Origin: DATGEP01 sp035310125
GTDB taxonomy: Bacteria > Chloroflexota > Ktedonobacteria > Ktedonobacterales > JADMIN01
DNA length: 7,897 nt
Reading direction: 5' to 3'
NCBI GenBank assembly: GCA_035310125.1
Contig: DATGEP010000055.1
Coordinates: 1 to 7,897, forward strand
The notes under the pieces: model-generated
Database searches by the model: none
What the model was told of the DNA's origin: nothing
Seen by the model: only the letters and a program-made list of their open reading frames with translations
Shown: piece by piece, positions 1-6,265 of the stretch
Layout of the letters: each line of letters starts with the position of its first letter
How positions within the stretch are numbered: the first letter of the stretch is position 1
Program-made: the position numbers and the translations under genes

Positions 1-116
1 ATCCGGTTCTGCGCGCCACGCTGGAGCAGGCGGCTCGCCGGCGCGCGCTCACGGAGTACACTCCGGAGCGGCACTATGAGCGCGTGATGGCCGTCTTCAA
101 CGCCGCCCTGCGCTGA
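1..116 (+). CDS. C-terminal end of a probable glycosyltransferase (partial)
   Basis: An open frame enters from the left edge (first full codon at base 3) and ends at a TGA at 114-116, giving the last 37 residues of a protein. The tail is Arg/Ala/Glu-rich and helical, ending in ERHYERVMAVFNAALR. Tails of this kind, with a 'y.pe...er...v...l' pattern, are common at the C-terminus of GT-B fold (family 4) glycosyltransferases. That is the only support apart from the neighbouring nucleotide-sugar genes, so the family call is an inference. The gene converges on the methyltransferase, with a structured 226-base gap between them. Confidence 0.4.
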   Translation, partial: PVLRATLEQAARRRALTEYTPERHYERVMAVFNAALR

Positions 117-146
117 AAATCCGGCATATCGGGCGCATCTCATCAT

Positions 147-261
147 TACTGATGTCGGTGGAAAGAGACCAACCAAGCGACCTGGTGGGGCCGACAGGAA
201 TGTCGGCCCGCGCGGACAGGAATGTCCGGGCCACCGGTAGGAATCAATGCCAACATCAGTA
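147..261. repeat. Nested palindromic element with two GGAA-loop hairpins
   Basis: The gap between two convergent genes holds a set of nested inverted repeats. The outermost is a perfect 9-base pair, TACTGATGT (147-155) with ACATCAGTA (253-261). Inside it, bases 182-188 pair with 231-237 (7 pairs, one G-T). Within that lie two adjacent hairpins: 189-208 has an 8-pair stem and a GGAA loop at 197-200, and 213-228 has a 6-pair stem and a GGAA loop at 219-222. Both hairpins share the core GACAGGAATGTC. In RNA this would be a three-way junction capped by GNRA tetraloops; in DNA it could be a dispersed palindromic repeat. No T-run follows on either strand, so it is not a classic terminator, and I see no target-site duplication. 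Function unknown. Confidence 0.65.
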
Positions 262-342
262 GGACGTCACACTGGCGGACGGCATGTACTCCATGCGGCC
301 CCATTAAAGTAGAGTGACTATCCCACACTCGCGCCAGGATTG

Positions 343-1131
343 CTATTCCTTGCTTTCGTGTGTTACCTCGGCATTGTCGCTGGCAGCTTCCACCTCGCCG
401 GTCCCGCCGGGGCTGCGCGACGCCACGACCAGCACGTCGCCGTAGAAGCGCTCCGTGCGGTCGAGCCGGTCCCAGAGCCAACCCAGGATGTTCACGAGCA
501 TGCTCACGAGCAAGAACACGGGAAGCGTGACGAGTTTGACCACGAAGAGGAAGCGTGACTGTGTACTTGCCACTTCCCACCACGCCAGCAGCATGGTGCC
601 TATTGTGCTGCCAATGCCGCCTTCGCGAATCACGGTCTCCGTCGTGAAACCGGGCAGGAACGTCGCCGCGCCGAAGCCCGTCAACCGGCGGTAATCATCC
701 GGCGCGCCATGCTCGTGTCCCATGAAGGGCAGCGAGTATACGAGGAGCGCACCAGGACGCGCAACTCTCGCCAACTCGCCGCACAAGGCTGGAAGGTCGT
801 CAGGGCGCACATGCTCCATTACCTGCGTGCAGAGCATGCCATCCACGCTCGCGTCCGGCAGGGGCAGCCGCGCGCCATCGAACAAGATGTCTACGTATCG
901 TCCCTTCACGACGTCGGCACCGATGACGCGCTCAGCCTCGCTCATCCATGCACGATAAGGCTGCATGCCGCATCCCACGTCCAAGACGATACCCTTGTAG
1001 CGAGGGAGAATGCGCCGAAGGTCGCGTTCCAGTGCGTAGATGCTCAGCCACTGGAAATGCCAGGGGAACATGTGGCCTTTGCGTCCTGCCAGCGCGGCAT
1101 AGAGCGCGGCGTAGCGTGCTTTCGGACCCAT
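343..1131 (-). CDS. Class I SAM-dependent methyltransferase with hydrophobic C-terminal segment
   Basis: The 262-residue protein has a Rossmann-fold methyltransferase domain of the Methyltransf_11 type. The SAM-binding motif I is VLDVGCGMQPY (49-59), an acidic residue follows strand 2 (IGAD, to D73), and the 'LPLPDASVDGMLCTQVMEHV' stretch at 89-108 carries the usual post-motif signature. After the domain, residues 194-219 are a long hydrophobic run consistent with one membrane-spanning or membrane-associated segment, preceded by a shorter hydrophobic patch (about 171-185). The acceptor is unknown; next to sugar-nucleotide genes, a polysaccharide or lipid-linked sugar is the likely target. I chose the ATG at 1131 because AAGGGAG ends at 1141, leaving nine bases to this ATG. 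A TTG at 1140 directly abuts that site. The gene lies 142 bases downstream of the dehydrogenase, so it is probably co-transcribed, but it could have its own promoter. Confidence 0.87.
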   Translation of the reverse strand: MGPKARYAALYAALAGRKGHMFPWHFQWLSIYALERDLRRILPRYKGIVLDVGCGMQPYRAWMSEAERVIGADVVKGRYVDILFDGARLPLPDASVDGMLCTQVMEHVRPDDLPALCGELARVARPGALLVYSLPFMGHEHGAPDDYRRLTGFGAATFLPGFTTETVIREGGIGSTIGTMLLAWWEVASTQSRFLFVVKLVTLPVFLLVSMLVNILGWLWDRLDRTERFYGDVLVVASRSPGGTGEVEAASDNAEVTHESKE

Positions 1132-1273
1132 CGAAAGCAACTCCCTTCATCGTCCCAAGTTCAGACACCGCCGCGTATTGGGTGTCCGGCTGCTTCTCGT
1201 TCGTCTGGCCTCAACCGTAGCGTGAAGTCTTCGCATAGAGCTTCGAATCGTTCTATACCGATCTATCAAACGA

Positions 1274-2680
1274 TCAAGTAGTCACTATCCGCTCCATCTG
1301 AGCTGTCTTCCGGGCCGGGCGGACGAGGCGCCAGACGTGGTCCGCATCGGCAAGATGGCCCGTGGCGTTGCGCGTATCCACCACCAGCGAAGCGAGCCGC
1401 ACGACGCGCTCGTAATCCACGTTGGTGTGATCGGTGACGATGACGACGCAATCCGCCGCACGCAGTGACTCGTCGGTGAGCGGAGTCGCCTGTAGCGTCT
1501 CGTGCTCAAGCTGGAGGCGGGGCACGTAGCTGTCCACATACGAGACCTCGGCATGCCGCGCCAGCAGCATTTCCAGAATCTCCAGCGCCGGCGACTCGCG
1601 CACGTCGCTTACGTCGCGTTTGTAAGCGGCGCCCAGCACCAGCACGCGCGCGCCGTTCAGACACTTGCGCTGCTCGTTCAGCGCCTGCGTCACCTGCTCT
1701 ACGACGAAGCCGGGCATCTCGCCGTTGACTTCGCTCGCCAGCTCGACGAAGCGCGCGCGGTAGTTGAGCGAGCGCAGCTTCCACGCCAGGTAGTGCGGGT
1801 CCACGGGGATGCAGTGGCCGCCGAGGCCCGGCCCCGGATAGAACGGTACGAAGCCGAACGGCTTGGTGGCGGCGGCCTGGATGACCTCCCAGACATCCAC
1901 ACCGAGCACATTCGCGATGAGTGCCAGCTCATTCGCCATGCCGATATTGACGGCGCGGAAGGTGTTTTCGAGCAGCTTCACCAGCTCAGCTACACGCGGC
2001 GAGCTGACCTTGACGACCTGCTCCACCACGGATCCATAGAGCGCCTCGGCCAGTCGTGTGCATTCCTCTGTGACGCCCCCAATGACTTTGGGGGTATTGC
2101 GGAGCGTGTACCGCGTATTGCCGGGATCAATGCGCTCCGGCGAGAACGCCAGAAAAATATCGCTTCCGACTCGCATGCCGCGCCGCTCCAGCAGCGGCTG
2201 CACGAGCTCGTCCGTTGTGCCGGGGAACGTGGTGCTTTCGAGCACCACGAGCTGTCCGCGATGGAGGTGGCGCGCCACCGCCTCCGCCGCATCTACGACG
2301 AACGAAATATCCGGGTCTTTGGTTTTGCGCAGCGGCGTGGGCACACAGATGCTGACCGTATCCACGCCGGCCAGCCGGTCGAAGTCGTCCGTCGCCTCGA
2401 ACGCACCTGTTTCGACCAGCGTGCGCAGCAGCCCGCCATCCACATCCGGAATGTGGCAGATCCCCGCGTTCAGCGCGGCGACGCGCGCGGTGTCCACATC
2501 GAAGCCGATGACATGAAAGCCCGCGCGCGCGAATTCCGTCGCCAGCGGCAGGCCAACGTATCCCAGTCCGATCACGCCGACCACGGCGCGGCGCTCCCGA
2601 ATGCGCTCCAGGAGCCTATCCAATTCATACTCAGTTCCATCGCTCATTGCCAGGCCACTCTCCATATCCCAGTTGCTCAT
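1274..2680 (-). CDS. UDP-N-acetylglucosamine 6-dehydrogenase-like nucleotide-sugar dehydrogenase (WbpA type)
   Basis: This 468-residue protein is a UDP-glucose/GDP-mannose dehydrogenase family enzyme. Such enzymes oxidise C6 of a nucleotide sugar twice with NAD to give a uronic acid. The N-terminal NAD domain has VIGLGYVGLPLA (36-47) and an acidic residue at D61. Further signatures are LEST (147-150), ELVKLLENT (232-240) with the probable catalytic Lys235, and GPGLGGHCIPVDPHYLAWK (283-301) with catalytic Cys290. A C-terminal UDP-binding domain starts near 345 (LVLGAAYKRDVSDVRESP). The form GGHCIPVDP, rather than GGHCIGVDP, points to the WbpA branch acting on UDP-GlcNAc, but other UDP-hexoses are possible. 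Its ATG overlaps the TGA of the epimerase (ATGA), which implies translational coupling. No strong ribosome site precedes that ATG; an internal ATG at codon 12 has a GGAG about 12 bases upstream and is a possible alternative. Confidence 0.93.
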   Translation of the reverse strand: MSNWDMESGLAMSDGTEYELDRLLERIRERRAVVGVIGLGYVGLPLATEFARAGFHVIGFDVDTARVAALNAGICHIPDVDGGLLRTLVETGAFEATDDFDRLAGVDTVSICVPTPLRKTKDPDISFVVDAAEAVARHLHRGQLVVLESTTFPGTTDELVQPLLERRGMRVGSDIFLAFSPERIDPGNTRYTLRNTPKVIGGVTEECTRLAEALYGSVVEQVVKVSSPRVAELVKLLENTFRAVNIGMANELALIANVLGVDVWEVIQAAATKPFGFVPFYPGPGLGGHCIPVDPHYLAWKLRSLNYRARFVELASEVNGEMPGFVVEQVTQALNEQRKCLNGARVLVLGAAYKRDVSDVRESPALEILEMLLARHAEVSYVDSYVPRLQLEHETLQATPLTDESLRAADCVVIVTDHTNVDYERVVRLASLVVDTRNATGHLADADHVWRLVRPARKTAQMERIVTT

Positions 2681-3615
2681 GCGGCTCGCAGCGTGTCGAG
2701 CGTGCGCGCCAGGCCGTCGCGGAAGTCTACTGTGGGCGTGTAGCCGAGTAAGCGCCGAGCGAGGCCGATATCCGCCAGGCTGTCGCGCACATCGCCGGGC
2801 CGTGGCGGCTGATAGTCCGCCTCTACTGGCACGCCGAGCAGCTCACCAGCCAGGCGTAGCGTCTCGTTGAGCGACACGCGCGCGCCGTAGCCGATGTTCA
2901 TGGCGTGCCCGGGCGCTTCGGGCGCCGTGGCGGCGAGCAGATTTGCCTGGACGACATTTTCTACATAGGTAAAGTCACGCGTCTGCTCGCCATCACCGAA
3001 GACGATGGGCCGGGTGCCGGAGAGCAGCGCCATGAGAAAGCGGGGAATCACAGCCGCGTATTCGGATTTGGGATCTTGCCGCGGCCCGAAGACGTTGAAA
3101 TAGCGGAGCGCCACGGTCTCGAGGCCGAAGAGGCGGTGATAGGCCAGACAGAGCTGCTCGCCCGCGAGCTTCTGGATGGCGTACGGTGACAGGGGATTGG
3201 TTGGCATATCCTCGCGCTTTGGCAGAATGGGAGTATCGCCATAGACGGAGGAGGATGAGGCATAGACGACTCGCCGCACGCCCGCCTCACGTGCGGCGAG
3301 CAGCACATGCTGGGTGCCGTTCACGTTCGATTCCAGCGATGCGATGGGGTCCGCGATCGAGCGCGGCACCGAGGCCAGCGCGCCTTCGTGGAAGATGACG
3401 TCCACACCGGCCACCGCGGCGCGAATCGTATCGAGCGCACGCAGATCGCCACGGACGACCTCGGCACGCCCTGCCAGCGGCGCGAGATTTGCCTCACGGC
3501 CAGTCGCGAAATTATCGAAGATGCGTACGCTATCGCCGCGCGCCAGAAGCGCCGCCGCGATATGTGAGCCGATGAAGCCCGCTCCGCCCGTAATGAGATA
3601 CCGCGCCGTGGTCAT
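2677..3615 (-). CDS. NAD-dependent nucleotide-sugar epimerase (UDP-GlcNAc/UDP-hexose 4-epimerase type)
   Basis: The 312-residue protein is an extended short-chain dehydrogenase/reductase. It has the NAD motif TGGAGFIGSH (9-18), an acidic residue after strand 2 (FDN, D34), the Ser-rich strand YASSSSVYG (118-126) with the catalytic Ser, and the Tyr-Lys pair in SPYAIQK (Tyr145, Lys149). The DNFATGREANL stretch after D34 resembles WbpP-type UDP-GlcNAc 4-epimerases. Paired with the next gene it would supply a UDP-GalNAc or UDP-GalNAcA type precursor; the exact sugar is inferred. The start at 3615 is firm: GGAGG at 3622-3626 is six bases from this ATG, and the glycine motif begins nine codons in. 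The frame is open further upstream to an ATG at 3693, but that extension lies over the predicted promoter and looks like non-coding Arg/Ala-rich translation. It is first in a leftward operon with the dehydrogenase. Confidence 0.92.
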   Translation of the reverse strand: MTTARYLITGGAGFIGSHIAAALLARGDSVRIFDNFATGREANLAPLAGRAEVVRGDLRALDTIRAAVAGVDVIFHEGALASVPRSIADPIASLESNVNGTQHVLLAAREAGVRRVVYASSSSVYGDTPILPKREDMPTNPLSPYAIQKLAGEQLCLAYHRLFGLETVALRYFNVFGPRQDPKSEYAAVIPRFLMALLSGTRPIVFGDGEQTRDFTYVENVVQANLLAATAPEAPGHAMNIGYGARVSLNETLRLAGELLGVPVEADYQPPRPGDVRDSLADIGLARRLLGYTPTVDFRDGLARTLDTLRAA

Positions 3616-3661
3616 CCGTTTCCTCCGTACCGCACGCTGAGCCGCCCTCAGGCCCGCAGCT

Positions 3662-3670
3662 ATTCTAGCA
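3662..3670 (-). promoter_or_regulatory. Extended -10 promoter for the polysaccharide operon
   Basis: On the minus strand TGCTAGAAT matches the extended -10 form TGnTATAAT at all but one position (-10 at 3662-3667, TGC at 3668-3670). The -35 area, around 3685-3690, is poor, as expected for extended -10 promoters. Transcription would start near 3655, leaving about 40 bases of leader with GGAGG before the epimerase ATG. The promoter lies just past the terminator hairpin of the gentisate operon, which supports two separate transcription units. Confidence 0.5.
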
Positions 3671-3705
3671 TAGTTCACCCACATGAGAGCCATTTGGGAC
3701 TAATG

Positions 3706-3739
3706 AAACGCCCGCCCTCGGAGAGGAAGGCGGACGTTT
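3706..3739 (-). terminator. Hairpin terminator after the gentisate dioxygenase gene
   Basis: AAACGCCCGCC (3706-3716) pairs with GGCGGACGTTT (3729-3739) with one mismatch in 11 pairs, around a 12-base loop. On the minus strand the stem ends in CGTTT, so the T-run pairs with the A-run of the stem, a frequent form of intrinsic terminator. It begins 33 bases after the dioxygenase stop. The stem is nearly symmetric and might act in both directions, but no rightward gene ends near it. The T-run after the stem is short, so termination may be incomplete. Confidence 0.6.
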
Positions 3740-3771
3740 GCGCAACGGCGTGAACCTGCTAACCGGCCATA

Positions 3772-4884
3772 TCAGCTTTGGTCTGCGCTGATTTCTACCC
3801 CTTTGAGCGGCACAAATGTCCCGCTGACTTCCTGATGCTCCGCCAGTGTCTCTTCGCGGAAGAGATGTAGCGCATTCAGAACTGGCCGGTCGCTGATCGC
3901 GAACAGGTCCGCTCGCTCGGATGCCTCGTGATCAACGCGTGCCCAGGACGGGGCCACGAAGCTATCACCAGGTCCCCAGTCGAAGCGTACCCCATTGATT
4001 ACGGAACGACCGCTGCCCTGAAAGACGACGTAGACCGAGCTGCCGGTCTTACGTACGGAGGGCGTGCGTGTGCCGGGATAGAGCCGGTGCATCTCGCAGG
4101 CAAACGTGCTCACGGCCGGGCCGCCGGTGAGGGGATTCACGAACTCCAGACTGCTTAGCGGATTGCCGCTGGCCTGGTGCAGCACTTCGAGCGTGCGCTC
4201 GGTCTCCGCCCACCGGTAGCGCAGGAGTGGCGAATGGGCGGGGGGAGAGCTGGCTCCCAGCTCGCGCAGCCCGACTCCCGCAAATCCCTGTTCGGAGCGG
4301 TTGTGCCCCTCCACCTGCTGAAGCTGTTGCGGGTGGTTCTCGAAGAAGATGGACTCCAGTGTCGTCAACAGCGGCAGATCCAGGCCGTCGAACCAGACCA
4401 TCGGCTGGTCGCCCAGATTATTGTGGTCGTGCCAATTCCAGTTTGGCGTGAGGATCAGATCGCCGGGCTCCATATCGCAAGCGTCGCCGTTGACGGTGGT
4501 ATAGACGCCTGAGCCGGTGAGGACAAAGCGAATGGCGTTGGGGGTATGCCGGTGAGCTGGCGCTGATTCATGCGGCCCCAGATATTGGAATGCTGCCCAG
4601 AGTGTCGTACTGGTAAACGGGAGTCCCCGTAGGCCGGGATTGGCCAGCGCGAGGACGCGCCGGTCGCCACCGCGCTCAAGGGTAATCAGCTCGCCAGCGC
4701 GCTTGGCGAGTGGCAGAACGTCGTCCCACTTCCAGAGCCAGGGCTGAGTGGTAGGTATGGGCACGTCAGGCATGAGCTGTTTGGCGATCTTCCAGAGCGG
4801 TTGCAGGTCACGTGCCGCGAGCGCTCCACAAAACTCGTCATAGCCCACTTCGACCGTCTGTGCGTGACTGATGTCAATGCCCAT
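3772..4884 (-). CDS. gtdA: Gentisate 1,2-dioxygenase
   Basis: This 370-residue bicupin Fe(II) enzyme opens the ring of gentisate (2,5-dihydroxybenzoate) between C1 and C2 with O2, giving maleylpyruvate. The N-terminus has the family pattern LQPLWKIAKQLMP (28-40), and a GELITLERGG...LALANPGLRG block follows at 64-87. The first cupin carries the iron ligands in PAHRHTPNAIRF (His111, His113) and NWHDHN (His152), with the fold turn GSGVYTTVNGD at 124-134. The second, degenerate cupin spans about 250-320 (GSGRSVINGVRFDWGPGD). Length and layout are normal for the family. The closest alternatives are salicylate or 1-hydroxy-2-naphthoate dioxygenases of the same fold, but the gene next door makes gentisate. 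The ATG has GAGGAG about seven bases upstream, overlapping the end of the hydroxylase gene, and only three bases separate the two genes. A terminator hairpin follows. Confidence 0.93.
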   Translation of the reverse strand: MGIDISHAQTVEVGYDEFCGALAARDLQPLWKIAKQLMPDVPIPTTQPWLWKWDDVLPLAKRAGELITLERGGDRRVLALANPGLRGLPFTSTTLWAAFQYLGPHESAPAHRHTPNAIRFVLTGSGVYTTVNGDACDMEPGDLILTPNWNWHDHNNLGDQPMVWFDGLDLPLLTTLESIFFENHPQQLQQVEGHNRSEQGFAGVGLRELGASSPPAHSPLLRYRWAETERTLEVLHQASGNPLSSLEFVNPLTGGPAVSTFACEMHRLYPGTRTPSVRKTGSSVYVVFQGSGRSVINGVRFDWGPGDSFVAPSWARVDHEASERADLFAISDRPVLNALHLFREETLAEHQEVSGTFVPLKGVEISADQS

Positions 4885-4887
4885 AGG

Positions 4888-6084
4888 TTAGCTCCTCTGC
4901 GTCCGGTACGAATAGAACCAGTCCATGTGAGTGTAATCGTCACTCGCGCGTTGGGTGAGCACCCCGTTGCGGCTCAGCGCACTGGCGCCATCGCAGTGAA
5001 TGACGTCACCAAACAGGCGCGCCATGCGCTGCACGCGAGCCGTACGCGGGATGCGCTCCGTTTGATAGGCGCGAAACGCCTGGTCAATGTTGCTCGCGTG
5101 GCGCGCCACCGCCTCGGCCAGATACACGGCATCCTCCAACGCCTGGCACGCTCCCTGCGCGATATACTGGAGCATCGGGTGCGCGGCATCGCCGAGCAGC
5201 GTAATATGGTGACGTGTCCAGTTGTCGGTTGGGGGACGATCATACATCGTCCAGTGACGATCCCGTTTGATCCTGGTCAATGACCGTCTGACGCTCTCGT
5301 GTGTGCTGGCAAAATGCGCTTCTAGCTCCTCCTCGGTGCCCCAGTCCTCCGACTCCGCGCGGTAGCGCTCGCTCTTGAACACGGCGACCTGATTGTAGAG
5401 CTCGCCGCGTCGCAGCGGGTACTGAATGAAATGTAGACGCGGCCCAATCCAGTAGCGGATAGTGTCCAGCCCGCCGTGCTCGATCACCTCTTCCATCGGG
5501 ATCGCGCCCCGGTACGCGACAAACCCTTCGCAGACGGGTTCGCTGCTGTCAATCACGAGCCCGCGCACCACGGACCGCAGCCCGTCGGCCCCAATCAGGG
5601 CATCACAGGTATAGAGGGAGCCATCGGCGCAGGTAACTCGCGCCCCATCGCCCAGATCCTCGACGGTCACGACGTGCCGGTTGGTTTCCATAGTAATCAA
5701 ATCGTTCTGCTGGCAGGCCTCCAGCAGGATTGTAAGCAGGTCATTGCGATGCATCACCACGTAAGGATAGTGAAAAGCGCGGAGGAAAGGCTCGCCCAGG
5801 TCCGCCGCCGTCAGCGTTTCTCCAGAGACAGCATCCACCAGGAGCATCCGCTTCGGATAGACGGCGCAGGCGCTGATCTGGCTGAGCACGCCAAGATGAT
5901 CGAGGACGCTAGAAGCGTTGGGCGCAAGCTGAATCCCAGCGCCGATCTCGCCGAACACAGAGGCTTGCTCGAGCACATGCACCCGGTACCCCCTGCGCGC
6001 GAACGCGAGGGCGGCCGCCAGCCCTCCAATGCCACCCCCTATGATCAGGAAAGGAATGCGACGTATCTGGTCCACTTTCAGCAT
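4888..6084 (-). CDS. 3-hydroxybenzoate 6-hydroxylase (FAD monooxygenase)
   Basis: The 398-residue protein is a group A flavoprotein monooxygenase. It uses NAD(P)H and O2 to hydroxylate 3-hydroxybenzoate to gentisate. Visible motifs are the FAD dinucleotide motif IIGGGIGGLAAA (14-25), the DG motif ALIGADGLRS (162-171) and the GD motif LLGDAAHP (296-303). The core resembles the Rhodococcus jostii enzyme as I recall it: GPRLHFIQYPLRRGELYNQV (214-233) and HPMLQYIAQGA (302-312). This keeps the equivalents of its active-site His213, Tyr217 and Gln301 (here His218, Tyr222, Gln306). Salicylate hydroxylases are the main alternative, but these motifs and the adjacent gentisate dioxygenase favour 3-hydroxybenzoate. 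The start is uncertain. The ATG at 6084 has GAGAGG touching it with no spacer, whereas a GTG three codons later (6073-6075) sits nine bases from the same site and may be the real start. The gene is first in a two-gene operon divergent from the IclR regulator. Confidence 0.9.
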   Translation of the reverse strand: MLKVDQIRRIPFLIIGGGIGGLAAALAFARRGYRVHVLEQASVFGEIGAGIQLAPNASSVLDHLGVLSQISACAVYPKRMLLVDAVSGETLTAADLGEPFLRAFHYPYVVMHRNDLLTILLEACQQNDLITMETNRHVVTVEDLGDGARVTCADGSLYTCDALIGADGLRSVVRGLVIDSSEPVCEGFVAYRGAIPMEEVIEHGGLDTIRYWIGPRLHFIQYPLRRGELYNQVAVFKSERYRAESEDWGTEEELEAHFASTHESVRRSLTRIKRDRHWTMYDRPPTDNWTRHHITLLGDAAHPMLQYIAQGACQALEDAVYLAEAVARHASNIDQAFRAYQTERIPRTARVQRMARLFGDVIHCDGASALSRNGVLTQRASDDYTHMDWFYSYRTQRS

Positions 6085-6101
6085 CCTCTCACGCGCCTGC
6101 T

Positions 6102-6162
6102 GAACAGGACCGCACTTGACCTTTGGGTGCCAGCGCCGCCGCCGCCAAGGGTACTCCTGTTC
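6102..6162 (-). promoter_or_regulatory. Inverted repeat in the hydroxylase leader
   Basis: The predicted leader of the gentisate operon is about 109 bases long. In RNA sense, GAACAGGA (6162-6155) is the perfect complement of TCCTGTTC (6109-6102), enclosing 45 bases. Those include a second short pairing (CCTTGG with CCAAAGG, one bulge) around a run of GGC repeats. The stem ends 11 bases before GAGAGG, so the ribosome site is left open in this fold. It could be a structured leader, or two DNA half-sites whose centres lie 53 bases (about five helical turns) apart. No known riboswitch is recognised. Confidence 0.4.
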
Positions 6163-6176
6163 GCGGGTTCTGCCCT

Positions 6177-6193
6177 CAAGAATTCAATTCTTG
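6177..6193. promoter_or_regulatory. Perfect 17-base palindrome, candidate IclR operator
   Basis: CAAGAATTCAATTCTTG is an 8+8 inverted repeat around one central C. It covers roughly +1 to +17 of the predicted hydroxylase-dioxygenase transcript, whose -10 box is at 6200-6205. A regulator bound here would block initiation or escape. IclR-family dimers often bind palindromes of about 15-17 bases. From memory, the IclR-type GenR of Corynebacterium glutamicum, which controls 3-hydroxybenzoate and gentisate genes, binds ATTCC/GGAAT palindromes that are similar in style but not identical. Binding by the adjacent regulator is an inference from position and symmetry. Confidence 0.6.
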
Positions 6194-6199
6194 TGGAGG

Positions 6200-6228
6200 A
6201 GGGTAGCACTCAGAACGATTACTGTCAA
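6200..6228 (-). promoter_or_regulatory. Promoter of the 3-hydroxybenzoate/gentisate operon
   Basis: On the minus strand a perfect -35 box TTGACA (6223-6228) is followed by 17 bases and a -10 box TACCCT (6200-6205). The -35 is consensus and the spacing ideal. The -10 keeps only the first two and last bases of TATAAT, so the promoter may be weak without help or tightly regulated. The start point falls near 6193, at the edge of the perfect palindrome. Confidence 0.6.
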
Positions 6229-6234
6229 ACCTGG

Positions 6235-6251
6235 TTGGCATGGGGTGCAAA
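6235..6251. promoter_or_regulatory. Imperfect inverted repeat between divergent promoters
   Basis: TTGGCA (6235-6240) and TGCAAA (6246-6251) form an inverted repeat with one mismatch around TGGGG. The site lies between the two outward-facing -35 boxes (6223-6228 and 6266-6271), about where an activator or a repressor of both promoters would bind. The left arm is part of a 13-base stretch that recurs after the iclR gene. Symmetry is modest, so chance is possible. Confidence 0.3.
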
Positions 6252-6265
6252 GGGCGAATGGCGCT

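Noticed and set aside
190..250. CRISPR-like repeat array
   Set aside because: The repeats are short palindromic cores with no regular unique spacers, and no cas gene is present.
312..330. GAGTG/CACTC hairpin as a terminator after the methyltransferase
   Set aside because: Only five pairs with a nine-base loop, and the minus-strand tail TACTTTAAT is a weak T-run. Too weak to annotate.
1132..1140. TTG start for the methyltransferase at 1140
   Set aside because: The Shine-Dalgarno sequence abuts the TTG, while the ATG at 1131 has proper spacing.
1164..1186. GACACC/GGTGTC hairpin in the methyltransferase leader
   Set aside because: Six pairs with an 11-base loop and no T-run; likely chance in GC-rich DNA.
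1246..1276. Possible promoter (TATAGA) and ATCGTT/AACGAT repeat at the end of the dehydrogenase
   Set aside because: No -35 box at acceptable spacing, and the inverted repeat is only six bases with a 16-base gap.
709..1281. 190-codon open frame on the plus strand
   Set aside because: Antisense to the methyltransferase and its leader, with no ribosome site or recognisable domain.
1502..2743. 413-codon open frame on the plus strand
   Set aside because: It is antisense to the dehydrogenase, rich in Arg/His/Ala as GC-rich shadows are, and has no motif. The minus frame has every catalytic signature.
3616..3693. Upstream ATG start for the epimerase at 3693
   Set aside because: It lies above the predicted promoter, and GGAGG is ideally placed for the ATG at 3615 next to the NAD motif.
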